Assembly: GCF_000270245.1 (NCBI RefSeq)
Contig: NC_015635.1
Coordinates: 3,410,001 to 3,474,000 of the forward strand
Reading direction: 5' to 3'
DNA: 64,000 bases
From: Microlunatus phosphovorus NM-1
Lineage (GTDB): Bacteria > Actinomycetota > Actinomycetes > Propionibacteriales > Propionibacteriaceae
In this document: in pieces, positions 45,043 through 52,780 of the stretch
How positions within the stretch are numbered: the stretch's first letter is position 1
Layout of the letters: the number at the start of each line of letters is the position of its first letter
Translations under genes and position numbers: made by a program
Notes under the pieces: generated by a model
Databases searched by the model: none
Told to the model about the DNA's origin: nothing
What the model saw: the letters and a program-made list of their open reading frames with translations, nothing else

Positions 45043-46323
45043 ATGGCGCAGTTCACCGCCGCCGTCTACCAGAACGAGTTCCTGCCCGATGGCGGCACCG
45101 ACGTCAACGGGATCGTCACGATCACCTGCACCGGGGCCGGTGAGGCCGGCCGCGGTGGTGGTGGCCAGGCGGGCGAGATCATCATCGTCGACACCTCCGG
45201 CTCGATGGGCCGGACCAAGCTCGAGGCGGCCAAGGTGGCCGCCGCTGCCGCGCTCGACCAGATCCTCGACGGGACCTGGTTCGCCGTCGTGGCCGGCACC
45301 CATGCCGCCTATCTGGCCTATCCGCCGGCCCGCAGCGGCGCCGGCATGGTGCAGATGAACCCGCAGACCAGGCACGAGGCGCAGCAGGCCGTCCGTGGTT
45401 TCCGCTCCGATGGCGGCACCGCGATGGGCACCTGGCTGCTGCTCGCCGGTCGGCTGTTCGACTCGATCCCGATGCTCGCCCAGAAGCACGCCATCCTGCT
45501 CACCGACGGTGAGAACCACAACGAGTCCCCCGACCAGCTGACCAGCTCGATCGCCGCCGTCACCGGGAGGTTCCAGTGCGACTGCCGCGGAGTAGGCGTC
45601 GATTGGCAGGTCGCCGAGGTACGCCGGATCGCCCAGGCGCTGCTCGGCACCGTCGACATCATTCCGCGGCCGGAGCAGCTGGCCACGGTGTTCGCCGAGT
45701 TGATGCGCAGTGCGATGAGCCGCGGTGTCGCCGATGCCCAACTGCGGGTGTGGGCACCCCAAGGCGCGCAGGTGCAGTTCGTCCGTCAGGTCTCACCGAC
45801 CGTGGAAGACCTCACCAACCGACGGGTGGAGGTCAATCCCCTGACGGGTGGCTATCCGACCGGCGCCTGGTCGGATGAGTCGCGGGACTACCACATCAGC
45901 ATCCGGCTCTCGCCCAAGGCGATCGGCCAGGAGCAGTTGGCCGCCCGCGTCCAGCTCGCCGTCGGCGGCGAAGTGCTGGCCCAGGGCCTGGTCAAGGCGA
46001 AGTGGTCCGACGACGAGGGCCTGACCACCAGGATCAACCCGGAGGTCGCGCACTACACCGGTCAGACCGAGCTGGCCCAGGCGATCCAGGACGGCCTCGC
46101 CGCCAAAGCGGCCGGCGATGAGGAGGGCGCCACCACCAAGCTTGGCCGCGCCGTACAGTTGGCTGCACAGACGGGCAACGAGGAGGCCACGACCAGACTG
46201 CGCAAGGTGGTCGACATCACCGACATCGAGACCGGTACGGTGCGGCTCAAGCGCAGTGTCGACAAGGCCGACGAGATGGCCCTGGACACCGCATCGACCA
46301 AGACCACCCGAGTTCGCCACTGA
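45043..46323 (+). CDS. von Willebrand A-domain protein linked to the PknG/TelA system
   Basis: The 426-residue soluble protein has a vWA domain at about residues 40-225 with the MIDAS motif IIIVDTSGSMGRTK, a downstream Thr in DGGTAMGTW and the Asp in LLTDGENHN. A beta-rich module (AWSDESRDYHISIRLSP) and a helical C-terminus (QAIQDGLAAKAAGDEEG, later TTRLRKVVDI) follow. No signal peptide. vWA proteins of this type bind metal and assemble protein complexes; with a PP2C and a kinase they form the 'TerY-P' triad proposed in Ter stress-response studies. The FHA gene follows 29 bases later. Strong ribosome site. Confidence 0.9.
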   Translation: MAQFTAAVYQNEFLPDGGTDVNGIVTITCTGAGEAGRGGGGQAGEIIIVDTSGSMGRTKLEAAKVAAAAALDQILDGTWFAVVAGTHAAYLAYPPARSGAGMVQMNPQTRHEAQQAVRGFRSDGGTAMGTWLLLAGRLFDSIPMLAQKHAILLTDGENHNESPDQLTSSIAAVTGRFQCDCRGVGVDWQVAEVRRIAQALLGTVDIIPRPEQLATVFAELMRSAMSRGVADAQLRVWAPQGAQVQFVRQVSPTVEDLTNRRVEVNPLTGGYPTGAWSDESRDYHISIRLSPKAIGQEQLAARVQLAVGGEVLAQGLVKAKWSDDEGLTTRINPEVAHYTGQTELAQAIQDGLAAKAAGDEEGATTKLGRAVQLAAQTGNEEATTRLRKVVDITDIETGTVRLKRSVDKADEMALDTASTKTTRVRH

Positions 46324-46352
46324 CCCCGCGAGCCCGACCAGAGGAGGACCCC

Positions 46353-47135
46353 ATGACGTCGGTCTGCCCGGCCGGACACGACTCCACCGCCGACGACTAC
46401 TGCGACGTCTGCGGCGCACCGATCGACGCCGCCGCCGTCAATCCCCCGTCGTCCAACCCGTTGTCGTCCGATCTGTTGTCGTCCCGAACCGGTGCGACAC
46501 CTCACCTGAAGCCGGCTCCCGGCGCCTCATCCACCGGTGGTGGCCAGCGCTGCCCGCACTGCGGGACCGAGAACGTCGCCGAAGCGCTGTTCTGTGAGAG
46601 CTGCGGCTACGACTTCACCACCGGGAGCATGCCGCGGCCGATCGCAGCCCCTGACGTACCGGCCGAGTCGAGCACCGCGCCGGCACCAGCAGCCAGCAGC
46701 TCGTCCCCAGTCTCAGCCGCGTTCACCTGGGTGGCCGAGCTGTGGATCGATCCGGCGTGGTACGAGGCGCAGGACAGTCCGGATCCGCTGCCCTCCCCCG
46801 GGTTGCCGGACACCATTCCGCTGCGCGGCAACTCGATTCTGGTCGGCCGCGTCTCGCGGACCCGCAACATCCACCCCGATGTGGACTGCGGTTCGGACTC
46901 CGGCGTCAGTCGCCGCCAGGCACAGCTGACCACGGATGGCCGGCGCTGGTTCGTCGAAGACCTGGAATCGGCCAACGGGACGTTCATCGGCTCGGCCAGC
47001 GGCGCCCTGCCCGACGACCCGATCCCGGCCGGTGTGAAGCGCGAGCTCGACCCCGATGATCGGATCTATCTGGGGGCCTGGACCCGCCTGGTGATCCGCG
47101 AGGCGACCGAGGACGAGATCGCCGGTCTGGGCTAG
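46353..47135 (+). CDS. Zinc-ribbon and FHA-domain protein
   Basis: The 260-residue protein begins with a ribbon-like module (CPAGHDSTADDYCDVCGAP, residues 5-23), then a linker, then a second four-Cys ribbon (CPHCGTENV...FCESCGYDF, about 68-90), an Ala/Ser/Pro linker, and a C-terminal FHA domain from about 145: ILVGRVSRTRNIHPDVDCG, SGVSRRQAQLTTDG, DLESANGTFIG. The Arg, Ser and Asn residues that bind phosphothreonine are present, so it should recognise a phosphorylated partner, plausibly a PknG substrate. It is not GarA: GarA is shorter, with N-terminal phospho-Thr sites and no ribbons. Co-transcribed with the vWA gene. Confidence 0.92.
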   Translation: MTSVCPAGHDSTADDYCDVCGAPIDAAAVNPPSSNPLSSDLLSSRTGATPHLKPAPGASSTGGGQRCPHCGTENVAEALFCESCGYDFTTGSMPRPIAAPDVPAESSTAPAPAASSSSPVSAAFTWVAELWIDPAWYEAQDSPDPLPSPGLPDTIPLRGNSILVGRVSRTRNIHPDVDCGSDSGVSRRQAQLTTDGRRWFVEDLESANGTFIGSASGALPDDPIPAGVKRELDPDDRIYLGAWTRLVIREATEDEIAGLG

Positions 47136-47227
47136 ATTCCAACCGCACAGTGTTGGATTCCAACGGCACGGTGTTGGCAAGACAGACGAGTTGGCAAGAC
47201 AGACGAGTTGGCAAGACAAACGAGTTC
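47135..47227. repeat. Two adjoining tandem arrays (2 x 21 bp and 3 x 17 bp)
   Basis: Units 47135-47155 and 47156-47176 (beginning GATTCCAAC, ending GTGTTG) match at 19 of 21 positions. They are followed directly by 47177-47193, 47194-47210 and 47211-47227 with consensus GCAAGACAGACGAGTTG. There are no spacers. The array fills nearly the whole gap between the FHA stop and the DUF3107 ribosome site (AAGGAG at 47231). Function unknown. Confidence 0.92.
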
Positions 47228-47240
47228 GACAAGGAGTTCC

Positions 47241-47465
47241 GTGGAGATCAAGGTCGGCATCAAGCAGGTCAGCCGCGAGATCGTGGTGGAGTCCAACCAG
47301 ACCACCGCCGAGGTCGAGAAGGCCGTAGCCAAGGCGATCGACCGCAACGAGGTCCTGACGCTGACCGACACGCATGGCCGCAGGGTGCTGATCGCCGGTG
47401 GCAGCATCGGCTACGTCGACATCGGCGAGGAGAGCGCCCGTCGGGTGGGCTTCGGCTCGGGCTAG
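47241..47465 (+). CDS. DUF3107 family small protein
   Basis: The 74-residue product starts at GTG 47241, after AAGGAG at 47231. It matches the DUF3107 family (mycobacterial Rv3208A/TB9.4 type): VEIKVGIKQVSREIVVES, LTLTDTHGRRVLIAGG, YVDIGEESARRVGFG. Function unknown; the short acidic alpha/beta protein is conserved across actinobacteria next to a ferritin-like gene and rhlE, as here. It may be co-transcribed with the FHA gene across the tandem repeats. A longer start at 47208 would run through the repeats and is unlikely. Confidence 0.9.
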   Translation: MEIKVGIKQVSREIVVESNQTTAEVEKAVAKAIDRNEVLTLTDTHGRRVLIAGGSIGYVDIGEESARRVGFGSG

Positions 47466-47487
47466 GCCTGCGTACTGAGTGGTCGTG

Positions 47488-48168
47488 CTAGGCCTTGAGG
47501 CCGAGTTCGGCCATCCGCTTGGTGTGATTGGCGACCAGCCGGGAGAACATCCGGCTGATCGCGGCCAGGTCCAGGCCGGGTCGGTCCACCGTGCCGGTCA
47601 GCAGGCTGGTCAACGCATCCCGGTCGGCAGCGACCCGCTGCGCCTGGCTCAGCGCCTCGCCAACCAGGCGGCGTCCCCACAGCGACAGTCGGCCGGCAAG
47701 CTTCGGGTCGTGCTCCATGCCCAGCCGGACCTGGGCGACGATGTAGGCCTGCAGGCCCTCGTCGGCCAGCACCTCATTGACCAGATTGCGGGTGTCGGCA
47801 TCGACGAAGGCCGCGATCTCGCGATAAAAATCCGCCGCGATGCCGTCGCCGACGAACGCCTTGACCAGGCCCTCGTACCAGTCCTTGGGCTTGGTATAGG
47901 CGTGAAAGGCGTCGAACGGCGCGTGGAAAGGCGCCATGGCCGCCATCACGTCGACACCCATCGTCGCCAGTTGTGCTGACACCGACTTGAAGTGGTCGAT
48001 CTGGCGGGCGGCGACGGTGGCGAGCTCGACCTTGTCAGCCAGCGTCGGCGCGGCCTGGGCGTCCTCGGCCATTCGCTCGAACGCGGTCAGTGCCCCGTAC
48101 GCGAGGATGCCCAGCAGATCTATCGCACCTTCGCGGTAGCCGTCATCACTGGTTGGCACGGAGCTCAT
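47488..48168 (-). CDS. Ferritin-like-fold protein (MiaE-like), unknown substrate
   Basis: The 226-residue helical protein resembles the actinobacterial ferritin-like group related to tRNA hydroxylase MiaE (Rv3210c type). Candidate metal residues are Glu in LTAFERMAED, then RQIDHFKSVSAQL, and Glu/His in the third and fourth helices (VNEVLADEGLQ, RLGMEHDPKL). The full di-iron ligand set is not obvious, so enzymatic activity is uncertain. Convergent with DUF3107 (22-base gap) and divergent from rhlE, the same arrangement as in mycobacteria. Confidence 0.85.
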   Translation of the reverse strand: MSSVPTSDDGYREGAIDLLGILAYGALTAFERMAEDAQAAPTLADKVELATVAARQIDHFKSVSAQLATMGVDVMAAMAPFHAPFDAFHAYTKPKDWYEGLVKAFVGDGIAADFYREIAAFVDADTRNLVNEVLADEGLQAYIVAQVRLGMEHDPKLAGRLSLWGRRLVGEALSQAQRVAADRDALTSLLTGTVDRPGLDLAAISRMFSRLVANHTKRMAELGLKA

Positions 48169-48318
48169 GCTGTCAGGGTATCGGTGCTGCGCGGCGTCGT
48201 GACCGGGGCGCGATAGGATGATCGTTGGCGCACTTGTCTATGCGACGCGCGGACTGAGACATCCGCCAGCGCGCACCGACCGCGTCACACGAACTCTGTC
48301 ACACGAAAGTACGAGATC

Positions 48319-49926
48319 CTGACTACCGAGACTACGACCACAGCCCTCGCCGACCCGGCACCGGTCGAATCCCCAGCAGCCGAACAGGCGACGTTTGGCA
48401 GCATCGGTGTGCTACCTGACATCGTGGCCGCCCTGGCCCAGGTGGGCATCGTCCACCCCTTCCCGATCCAGCAGATGTCGATCCCCATCGCGCTGACTGG
48501 CACCGACATGATCGGCCAGGCCCGGACGGGCACCGGCAAGACACTCGCGTTCGGCATCACCGCGCTGCAGCGGATCGTCGTGCCCAGCGAGCGTGACTTC
48601 GAGCTGCAGGCCAAGCCCGGCGCCCCGCAGGCGCTGATCGTCACCCCGACCCGCGAGCTCGCCCTGCAGGTCAGCAAGGACCTGACCACGGCGTCGTCGA
48701 TCCGCAAGGCTCGAGTGCTCACGGTGTACGGCGGAGTCGGTTACGAGCCGCAGCTGGATGCACTGGCGGCTGGCGTCGAGGTCGTCGTCGGCACACCCGG
48801 CCGCCTGCTCGACCTGGCCGACCGCGGCTCGCTGGACCTGTCCCACATCAAGGTGCTCGTGTTGGACGAGGCCGACGAGATGCTGGATCTGGGCTTCCTG
48901 CCCGACGTCGAGCGGATCCTGGCCAAGACCCCTGAGCTGCGCCAGACGATGCTGTTCTCCGCCACCATGCCGTCGGCCATCGTGGCACTGGCCCGGCATC
49001 ACCTGCGCCATCCGGTGAACATCCGAGCCGAGTCCTCCGACGATACGACGACGGTCCCGACCACGGCGCAGTTCGTCTACCAGGTCCACGACCTCGACAA
49101 GCCGGAGATCGTGTCCCGCGTCCTGCAGGCGGAGAACCGCAACCGGGTGATGGTGTTCTGCCGCACCAAGCGAGCGGCCCAGCGCCTCGCCGACGACTTG
49201 GCCGAGCGCGGCTTCTCGGTCACGGCGATTCACGGCGACTTGAGCCAGGTGCTCCGCGAGAAGGCGCTGAAGAAGTTCCGTTCCGGCGCGGTCAATGTCC
49301 TGGTCGCCACCGATGTCGCGGCCCGTGGCATCGATGTCGAGGGGGTCACCCATGTGATCAACTACGAGTGCCCGGACGACGACAAGACCTACGTGCACCG
49401 CATCGGGCGTACCGGTCGGGCCGGCGCCTCCGGCGTCGCGATCACCTTCGTGGACTGGGCCGATGTGACCCGGTGGAAGGTGATCAACAACACCCTCGAC
49501 CTGCCGTTCGCCGAACCCGAAGAGACCTACTCGACCTCGGACCACCTCTATCACGACCTCGGGATCGATCGCACGGTCACCGGCCGTCTGGTGCCGTTGC
49601 CGGCGCGTGAGCGCCCCGCCCGCGACCGTGATCAGGATGTCGAGGTCGATGACGCGGCCGCCGATGCCGAGCGCGAGAAGCGGCGCTGCGAGCGGCCCAA
49701 GCGGCAGCGGACCCGCCGCCGGCTGCGCAACGGCGTACCGGTGGAGGGCACCGAGGAGGCCGGCGCAAGCGAAACCGGCGTGAGCGAGTCCACCGACACG
49801 ACACCCGAGGCCGTCGCTGACGCGCCGGTCGATGGCGCGCCGGTCGATGGCGCGCCGGCCGATGGCGACGCACCCACCAAGCGCCGCAGGCGCCGTCGCC
49901 GTAACAAGTCCGCCGCCACGGAGTAA
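48319..49926 (+). CDS. rhlE: DEAD-box RNA helicase, RhlE-like, with non-ATG start
   Basis: The helicase has the Q motif with Phe in ATFGSIGVL and Gln in FPIQQ, Walker A ARTGTGKT, PTRELA, GTPGRLLD, VLDEADEML, SAT, VFCRTKRAAQ, ATDVAARGIDVE and HRIGRTGRAG. The C-terminal tail is charged and low-complexity (KRRRRRRRNKS), with three 15-bp repeats at 49822-49866 (APVDG units). GTG 48409 would remove the conserved Phe of the Q motif. The frame is open upstream with no ATG, GTG or TTG before it, and CTG 48319 gives a natural N-terminus (TTETTTTALADPAP), 535 residues. It unwinds structured RNA in ribosome assembly or decay. Confidence 0.87.
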   Translation: MTTETTTTALADPAPVESPAAEQATFGSIGVLPDIVAALAQVGIVHPFPIQQMSIPIALTGTDMIGQARTGTGKTLAFGITALQRIVVPSERDFELQAKPGAPQALIVTPTRELALQVSKDLTTASSIRKARVLTVYGGVGYEPQLDALAAGVEVVVGTPGRLLDLADRGSLDLSHIKVLVLDEADEMLDLGFLPDVERILAKTPELRQTMLFSATMPSAIVALARHHLRHPVNIRAESSDDTTTVPTTAQFVYQVHDLDKPEIVSRVLQAENRNRVMVFCRTKRAAQRLADDLAERGFSVTAIHGDLSQVLREKALKKFRSGAVNVLVATDVAARGIDVEGVTHVINYECPDDDKTYVHRIGRTGRAGASGVAITFVDWADVTRWKVINNTLDLPFAEPEETYSTSDHLYHDLGIDRTVTGRLVPLPARERPARDRDQDVEVDDAAADAEREKRRCERPKRQRTRRRLRNGVPVEGTEEAGASETGVSESTDTTPEAVADAPVDGAPVDGAPADGDAPTKRRRRRRRNKSAATE

Positions 49927-49943
49927 TCGCGGCCAGGAAGCCG

Positions 49944-50002
49944 ACGAGAAGGAGATTTGGCACCTGATTTGGCCGAAATCAGGTGCCGATACTCCTTCTC
50001 GT
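49944..50002. repeat. 59-bp palindrome, copy 1
   Basis: Arms 49944-49970 and 49976-50002 (27 bases each) are inverse complements except at three positions, with 5 bases between. Ends read ACGAGAAGGAG. It lies between the convergent rhlE and DUF559-type genes and could work as a bidirectional terminator. A second copy is at 51093-51147. Confidence 0.92.
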
Positions 50003-50011
50003 GACGATCCA

Positions 50012-51037
50012 TCAGCAGTAGTAGTCGTAGCCATACCAATCGGAGGGCTCGTCGAGGGTCCAGCGGTCCCGAGTACGGTCTCGGCGGAGTCCGTCGGCGC
50101 GGGCGGTGGCGATCCGTCCGATGAGTTGGCGTCGGTAGGTGGTGAGATCGCGCTTCTCGGCACGTACGACGATGAGCCCGGCACGTTCCAGCCGTTCCTC
50201 GCGGGCGTTGTCCTCACGGTGCTGATCACGGTCGCGGTGTCCTTCGGCGCGGTCTGATCGCCAGGTGCCGCCGTCATACTCGAGTGCCAGGCCGGCATCG
50301 ACGTCGAGCAGATCAGGGATACCGAGGAGATAGCCCTGGTGGTCGAAGACTGCTCGGTTGGGTTGCAGATCGAGCAAGCCGAGTTCGAGAACGGCGAGCA
50401 TCCGGAGCCGGGATTCCCAGGTGCTACGGACCCCGATACGGGCCAGGTCGACGGCCTGGCGGGCTTGGCTGGAGCCACGATGGCCGGCAATACGTCCGAG
50501 GTTGCGCTGGAGGTGTTCAGGCTTGAGTCGGCGAGTGCGGAGGATGGCGTCCAGGGCGGCGACGGCTTCGGTCAGGTCGGGCGCTTCGCGGGCCAGGTCG
50601 TACGCGGTCCGCAGCAGCATCGTGACCGGTATGCCCTCGATGACGTCGCCGCGGATTTGTCGGATGCTCTGCCGATAGCGGATTTCAGGAGTGCTTCGGC
50701 GGCGAGATCCCGGTGGCAAGAGCACTGGCACGGGTAGGGGTTTCATTGTGAGGTGGTCGAGCCCGTCGAGGGCGTCGATGCCATGCGCGTACGCGGCCGC
50801 CCAGCCAGCGATCAGCGCACCCGATGGCATCACAGACTGGGCATCGCGGATGCGCTGGGCCGAGTTGACCACAGCGCCCTCGCCATCTCGCTGCCCACTG
50901 GTGGCACGGTAGTAGCCGGGCGTTGCCCGGTCGTACCGCTGGCCTCTCAGCGTGCCCCGGCCGATCTCGCGGCGGGCCCAATCGGCCCTGGATCGGCTCA
51001 CCCGGGTCTGTGCCCACTCCTCGGCAAATCTGCTCAT
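50012..51037 (-). CDS. DUF559/Vsr-like endonuclease-fold protein with AbiEi-like N-terminus
   Basis: The 341-residue protein has an N-terminal part like the winged-helix region of AbiEi-type antitoxins (RREIGRGTLRGQRYDRATPG) and a middle helical region. The C-terminal domain resembles very-short-patch-repair or DUF559 nucleases: IPDLLDVDAGLALEYDGGTW near residue 240, then REDNAREERLERAGLIVVR near 275. The Glu-Tyr-Asp and following conserved Asp/Arg are candidates for a PD-(D/E)XK-like site. Such genes are common orphans in actinobacteria and of unknown role. Palindromes of the same family lie just outside each end. It is absent from the otherwise conserved rhlE-parA neighbourhood of mycobacteria. 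Confidence 0.78.
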   Translation of the reverse strand: MSRFAEEWAQTRVSRSRADWARREIGRGTLRGQRYDRATPGYYRATSGQRDGEGAVVNSAQRIRDAQSVMPSGALIAGWAAAYAHGIDALDGLDHLTMKPLPVPVLLPPGSRRRSTPEIRYRQSIRQIRGDVIEGIPVTMLLRTAYDLAREAPDLTEAVAALDAILRTRRLKPEHLQRNLGRIAGHRGSSQARQAVDLARIGVRSTWESRLRMLAVLELGLLDLQPNRAVFDHQGYLLGIPDLLDVDAGLALEYDGGTWRSDRAEGHRDRDQHREDNAREERLERAGLIVVRAEKRDLTTYRRQLIGRIATARADGLRRDRTRDRWTLDEPSDWYGYDYYC

Positions 51038-51092
51038 GCCGGGCAGCGTCGCACCCAGTCAAGGCCCGTGGATGGTTATCCACAGGGGAATC

Positions 51093-51147
51093 GAGAAGGA
51101 GTATTGGCATCTGATTTCGACCAAATCACGTGCCAAATCTCCTTCTC
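51093..51147. repeat. 55-bp palindrome, copy 2
   Basis: Arms 51093-51117 and 51123-51147 are inverse complements except at four positions around a 5-base centre. It shares GAGAAGGAG ends, the TGATTT arm tips and overall length with copy 1. It sits after the ParA-like stop and before the DUF559-type start. Confidence 0.9.
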
Positions 51148-51161
51148 ACGCGTCCAAGTAA

Positions 51162-51935
51162 TCAGCCTCGGGCGGCCAACAACGACTCCGCGACCTCGCG
51201 ATAGGCGAGGGCGCCCTTGCTGGTGCGCGCGGTCGTCAGAATCGAGCGCCCGGCGGCGGGGGCTTCGGCGAAGCGGACGGACTTCGGGATCGGCGGCTCG
51301 ATGACCGGTACGCCGTAGTCCGCTCCGATCCGCTCCAACACAAGTCGCCCGTGACTGGTCCGGCTGTCGTACAAGGTCGGCAGCACGCCGATCACCTTCA
51401 GCCGCCGGTTGGTCATTCGCTTGACGTCGTGGATCGTGTCCAGCAGTTGACCGACCCCACGATGGCTCAGCGTCTCGCACTGCAGCGGGATCAGCACCCC
51501 GTCGGCCGCGGTCAGCGCGACGGTGGTGAGCACCCCGAGCGATGGTGGGCAGTCCAGCAGGATCACGTCGTAGGACTTCAGCAGCGGCGCCAACGCGGTC
51601 TTCAGCAGCCGCTCCCGGCCGGTACGCATGAGCAGCGCCTGTTCGGCCGTGGCCAACTCGATGGTGGCGGGCAGCAGATCCACCCCATCCTCGGTGGACA
51701 GCAGCACCGCGGCGGCCTTCAGTTCCCCCAGCAGCACCTGGTGCACCGAGCGCTCCAGGCTCTCCGGGTCGATACCCAACGAGAACGTCAAGCAGGCCTG
51801 CGGGTCGAGGTCGACCAGCAGCACCTTCAGCCCTTGGGCAGCGAAGGCCGCGCCCAAGGAGCCGACCGTGGTCGTCTTGGCCACGCCGCCCTTCTGGTTG
51901 GCCACCGCCACGACCCAGGCCTTCTGCGGGCTCAT
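51162..51935 (-). CDS. ParA/Soj-family ATPase (orphan, no ParB adjacent)
   Basis: The 257-residue ATPase has the deviant Walker A ANQKGGVAKTTTVGSLGAAF near residue 12, Walker A' LLVDLDPQACLTFSLG and Walker B VILLDCPPSLGVL, with LIPLQCETLSHRGVGQLL. This is the ParA/MinD superfamily that patterns cargo on the nucleoid or membrane. No parB, parS-like repeat or origin is visible, so it is probably not the chromosome-partition copy. A Soj-like gene also follows rhlE in mycobacteria (Rv3213c). It overlaps the PHP gene by ATGA and is the third gene of the gdh operon. Confidence 0.93.
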   Translation of the reverse strand: MSPQKAWVVAVANQKGGVAKTTTVGSLGAAFAAQGLKVLLVDLDPQACLTFSLGIDPESLERSVHQVLLGELKAAAVLLSTEDGVDLLPATIELATAEQALLMRTGRERLLKTALAPLLKSYDVILLDCPPSLGVLTTVALTAADGVLIPLQCETLSHRGVGQLLDTIHDVKRMTNRRLKVIGVLPTLYDSRTSHGRLVLERIGADYGVPVIEPPIPKSVRFAEAPAAGRSILTTARTSKGALAYREVAESLLAARG

Positions 51936-52780
51936 CTCAGATCACGCACGGCCATCAAGTTGCGCAGGGCCGCGTACGTCTCGGGGTCGGTGGTGTTCAC
52001 GCCCAAGTCGTGATCGACCTTGCCGGTGCCGTGATAGTCGCTGGATCCGGTGCCGAGCACTCCGAGTCGCTGCACCAACGCTCGCAATCCGGCGCGGGTC
52101 GCCTCGTCGTGGTCTTGGTGATCGACCTCGATGCCCTCCAGGCCGTGCTCGGCGACCAGCTGCTCCAACACCTCCACCGGCAGCACCTGCTCCCTGCCCC
52201 GGCCCCAGGGATGGGCGATGACCGCTACGCCGCCGGCGTTGTGCACCAGGTCGATGCCCTTGGCCACATCGATGGTGTAGCGCTCCACATGCGCCGGACC
52301 GCCGTCGGCGAGGAAGCGATCGAACGCCTCCTTGCGATCCTTGACATGCCCGGCGGCGATCAGCGCGTCGGCAATGTGCGGCCGCCCCACCGAAGGGCTG
52401 CTGCCGACGAAGGAGAGCACTGACTCCTCGGTGACCGGCACCCCGAGCTCGGCCAGCTTGGCCAGCACCGGCCGCAACCGGCTGCTGCGCCCATCCCGCA
52501 CCAGTGCCATCTCCGCGCCCAAGCTCGCATCGGCGGGGTCGGCCCCGTACGCCAGTAGATGGACGCTCTGCCCGCCCCGTGAACAGGACAGTTCCATCCC
52601 GGGCACCACCTCGATACCCAGCCGTTGACCCGCTGCCAGCGCCTCGGGCAGGCCGTCGAAGGTGTCGTGGTCGGTCAGGGCGACCGCTGCCAGTCCGGTG
52701 GCTGCGGCTGCGGCCACCAGCTCGGCCGGCGAGTCCGTGCCGTCGGAGACGGCGGAATGGGTGTGCAGATCGATCCTCAT
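51932..52780 (-). CDS. PHP-domain metal-dependent phosphoesterase (RNase AM/TrpH-like)
   Basis: The 282-residue protein has the PHP motifs DLHTHSAVSDG (motif I), TDHDTFDG (II), VVPGMELSC (III), a later His in VIAHPWGRG, and GTGSSDYHG (IV), which bind a trinuclear metal site. The TrpH/YciV (RNase AM) group removes 5' nucleotides from RNA or pAp-type substrates; the activity here is inferred. It is coupled by ATGA to gdh upstream and parA downstream, which would give one transcript for three functionally unrelated proteins. Confidence 0.92.
   Translation of the reverse strand: MRIDLHTHSAVSDGTDSPAELVAAAAATGLAAVALTDHDTFDGLPEALAAGQRLGIEVVPGMELSCSRGGQSVHLLAYGADPADASLGAEMALVRDGRSSRLRPVLAKLAELGVPVTEESVLSFVGSSPSVGRPHIADALIAAGHVKDRKEAFDRFLADGGPAHVERYTIDVAKGIDLVHNAGGVAVIAHPWGRGREQVLPVEVLEQLVAEHGLEGIEVDHQDHDEATRAGLRALVQRLGVLGTGSSDYHGTGKVDHDLGVNTTDPETYAALRNLMAVRDLR

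Noticed and set aside
46353-47135. FHA protein as GarA/OdhI
   Set aside because: It carries two zinc ribbons and a long linker and lacks the short N-terminal phospho-threonine region of GarA.
47177-47227. Tandem 17-bp repeats as a possible CRISPR array
   Set aside because: Units are contiguous without spacers, and no cas genes are present.
49944-51147. Palindromes as terminal inverted repeats of an insertion sequence
   Set aside because: No transposase is encoded between them and no target-site duplication was found; each copy is itself palindromic.
51162-51935. ParA gene as a sign of the replication origin or a plasmid
   Set aside because: No parB, parS cluster, dnaA, dnaN or DnaA-box cluster nearby; the neighbourhood is conserved chromosomal backbone.
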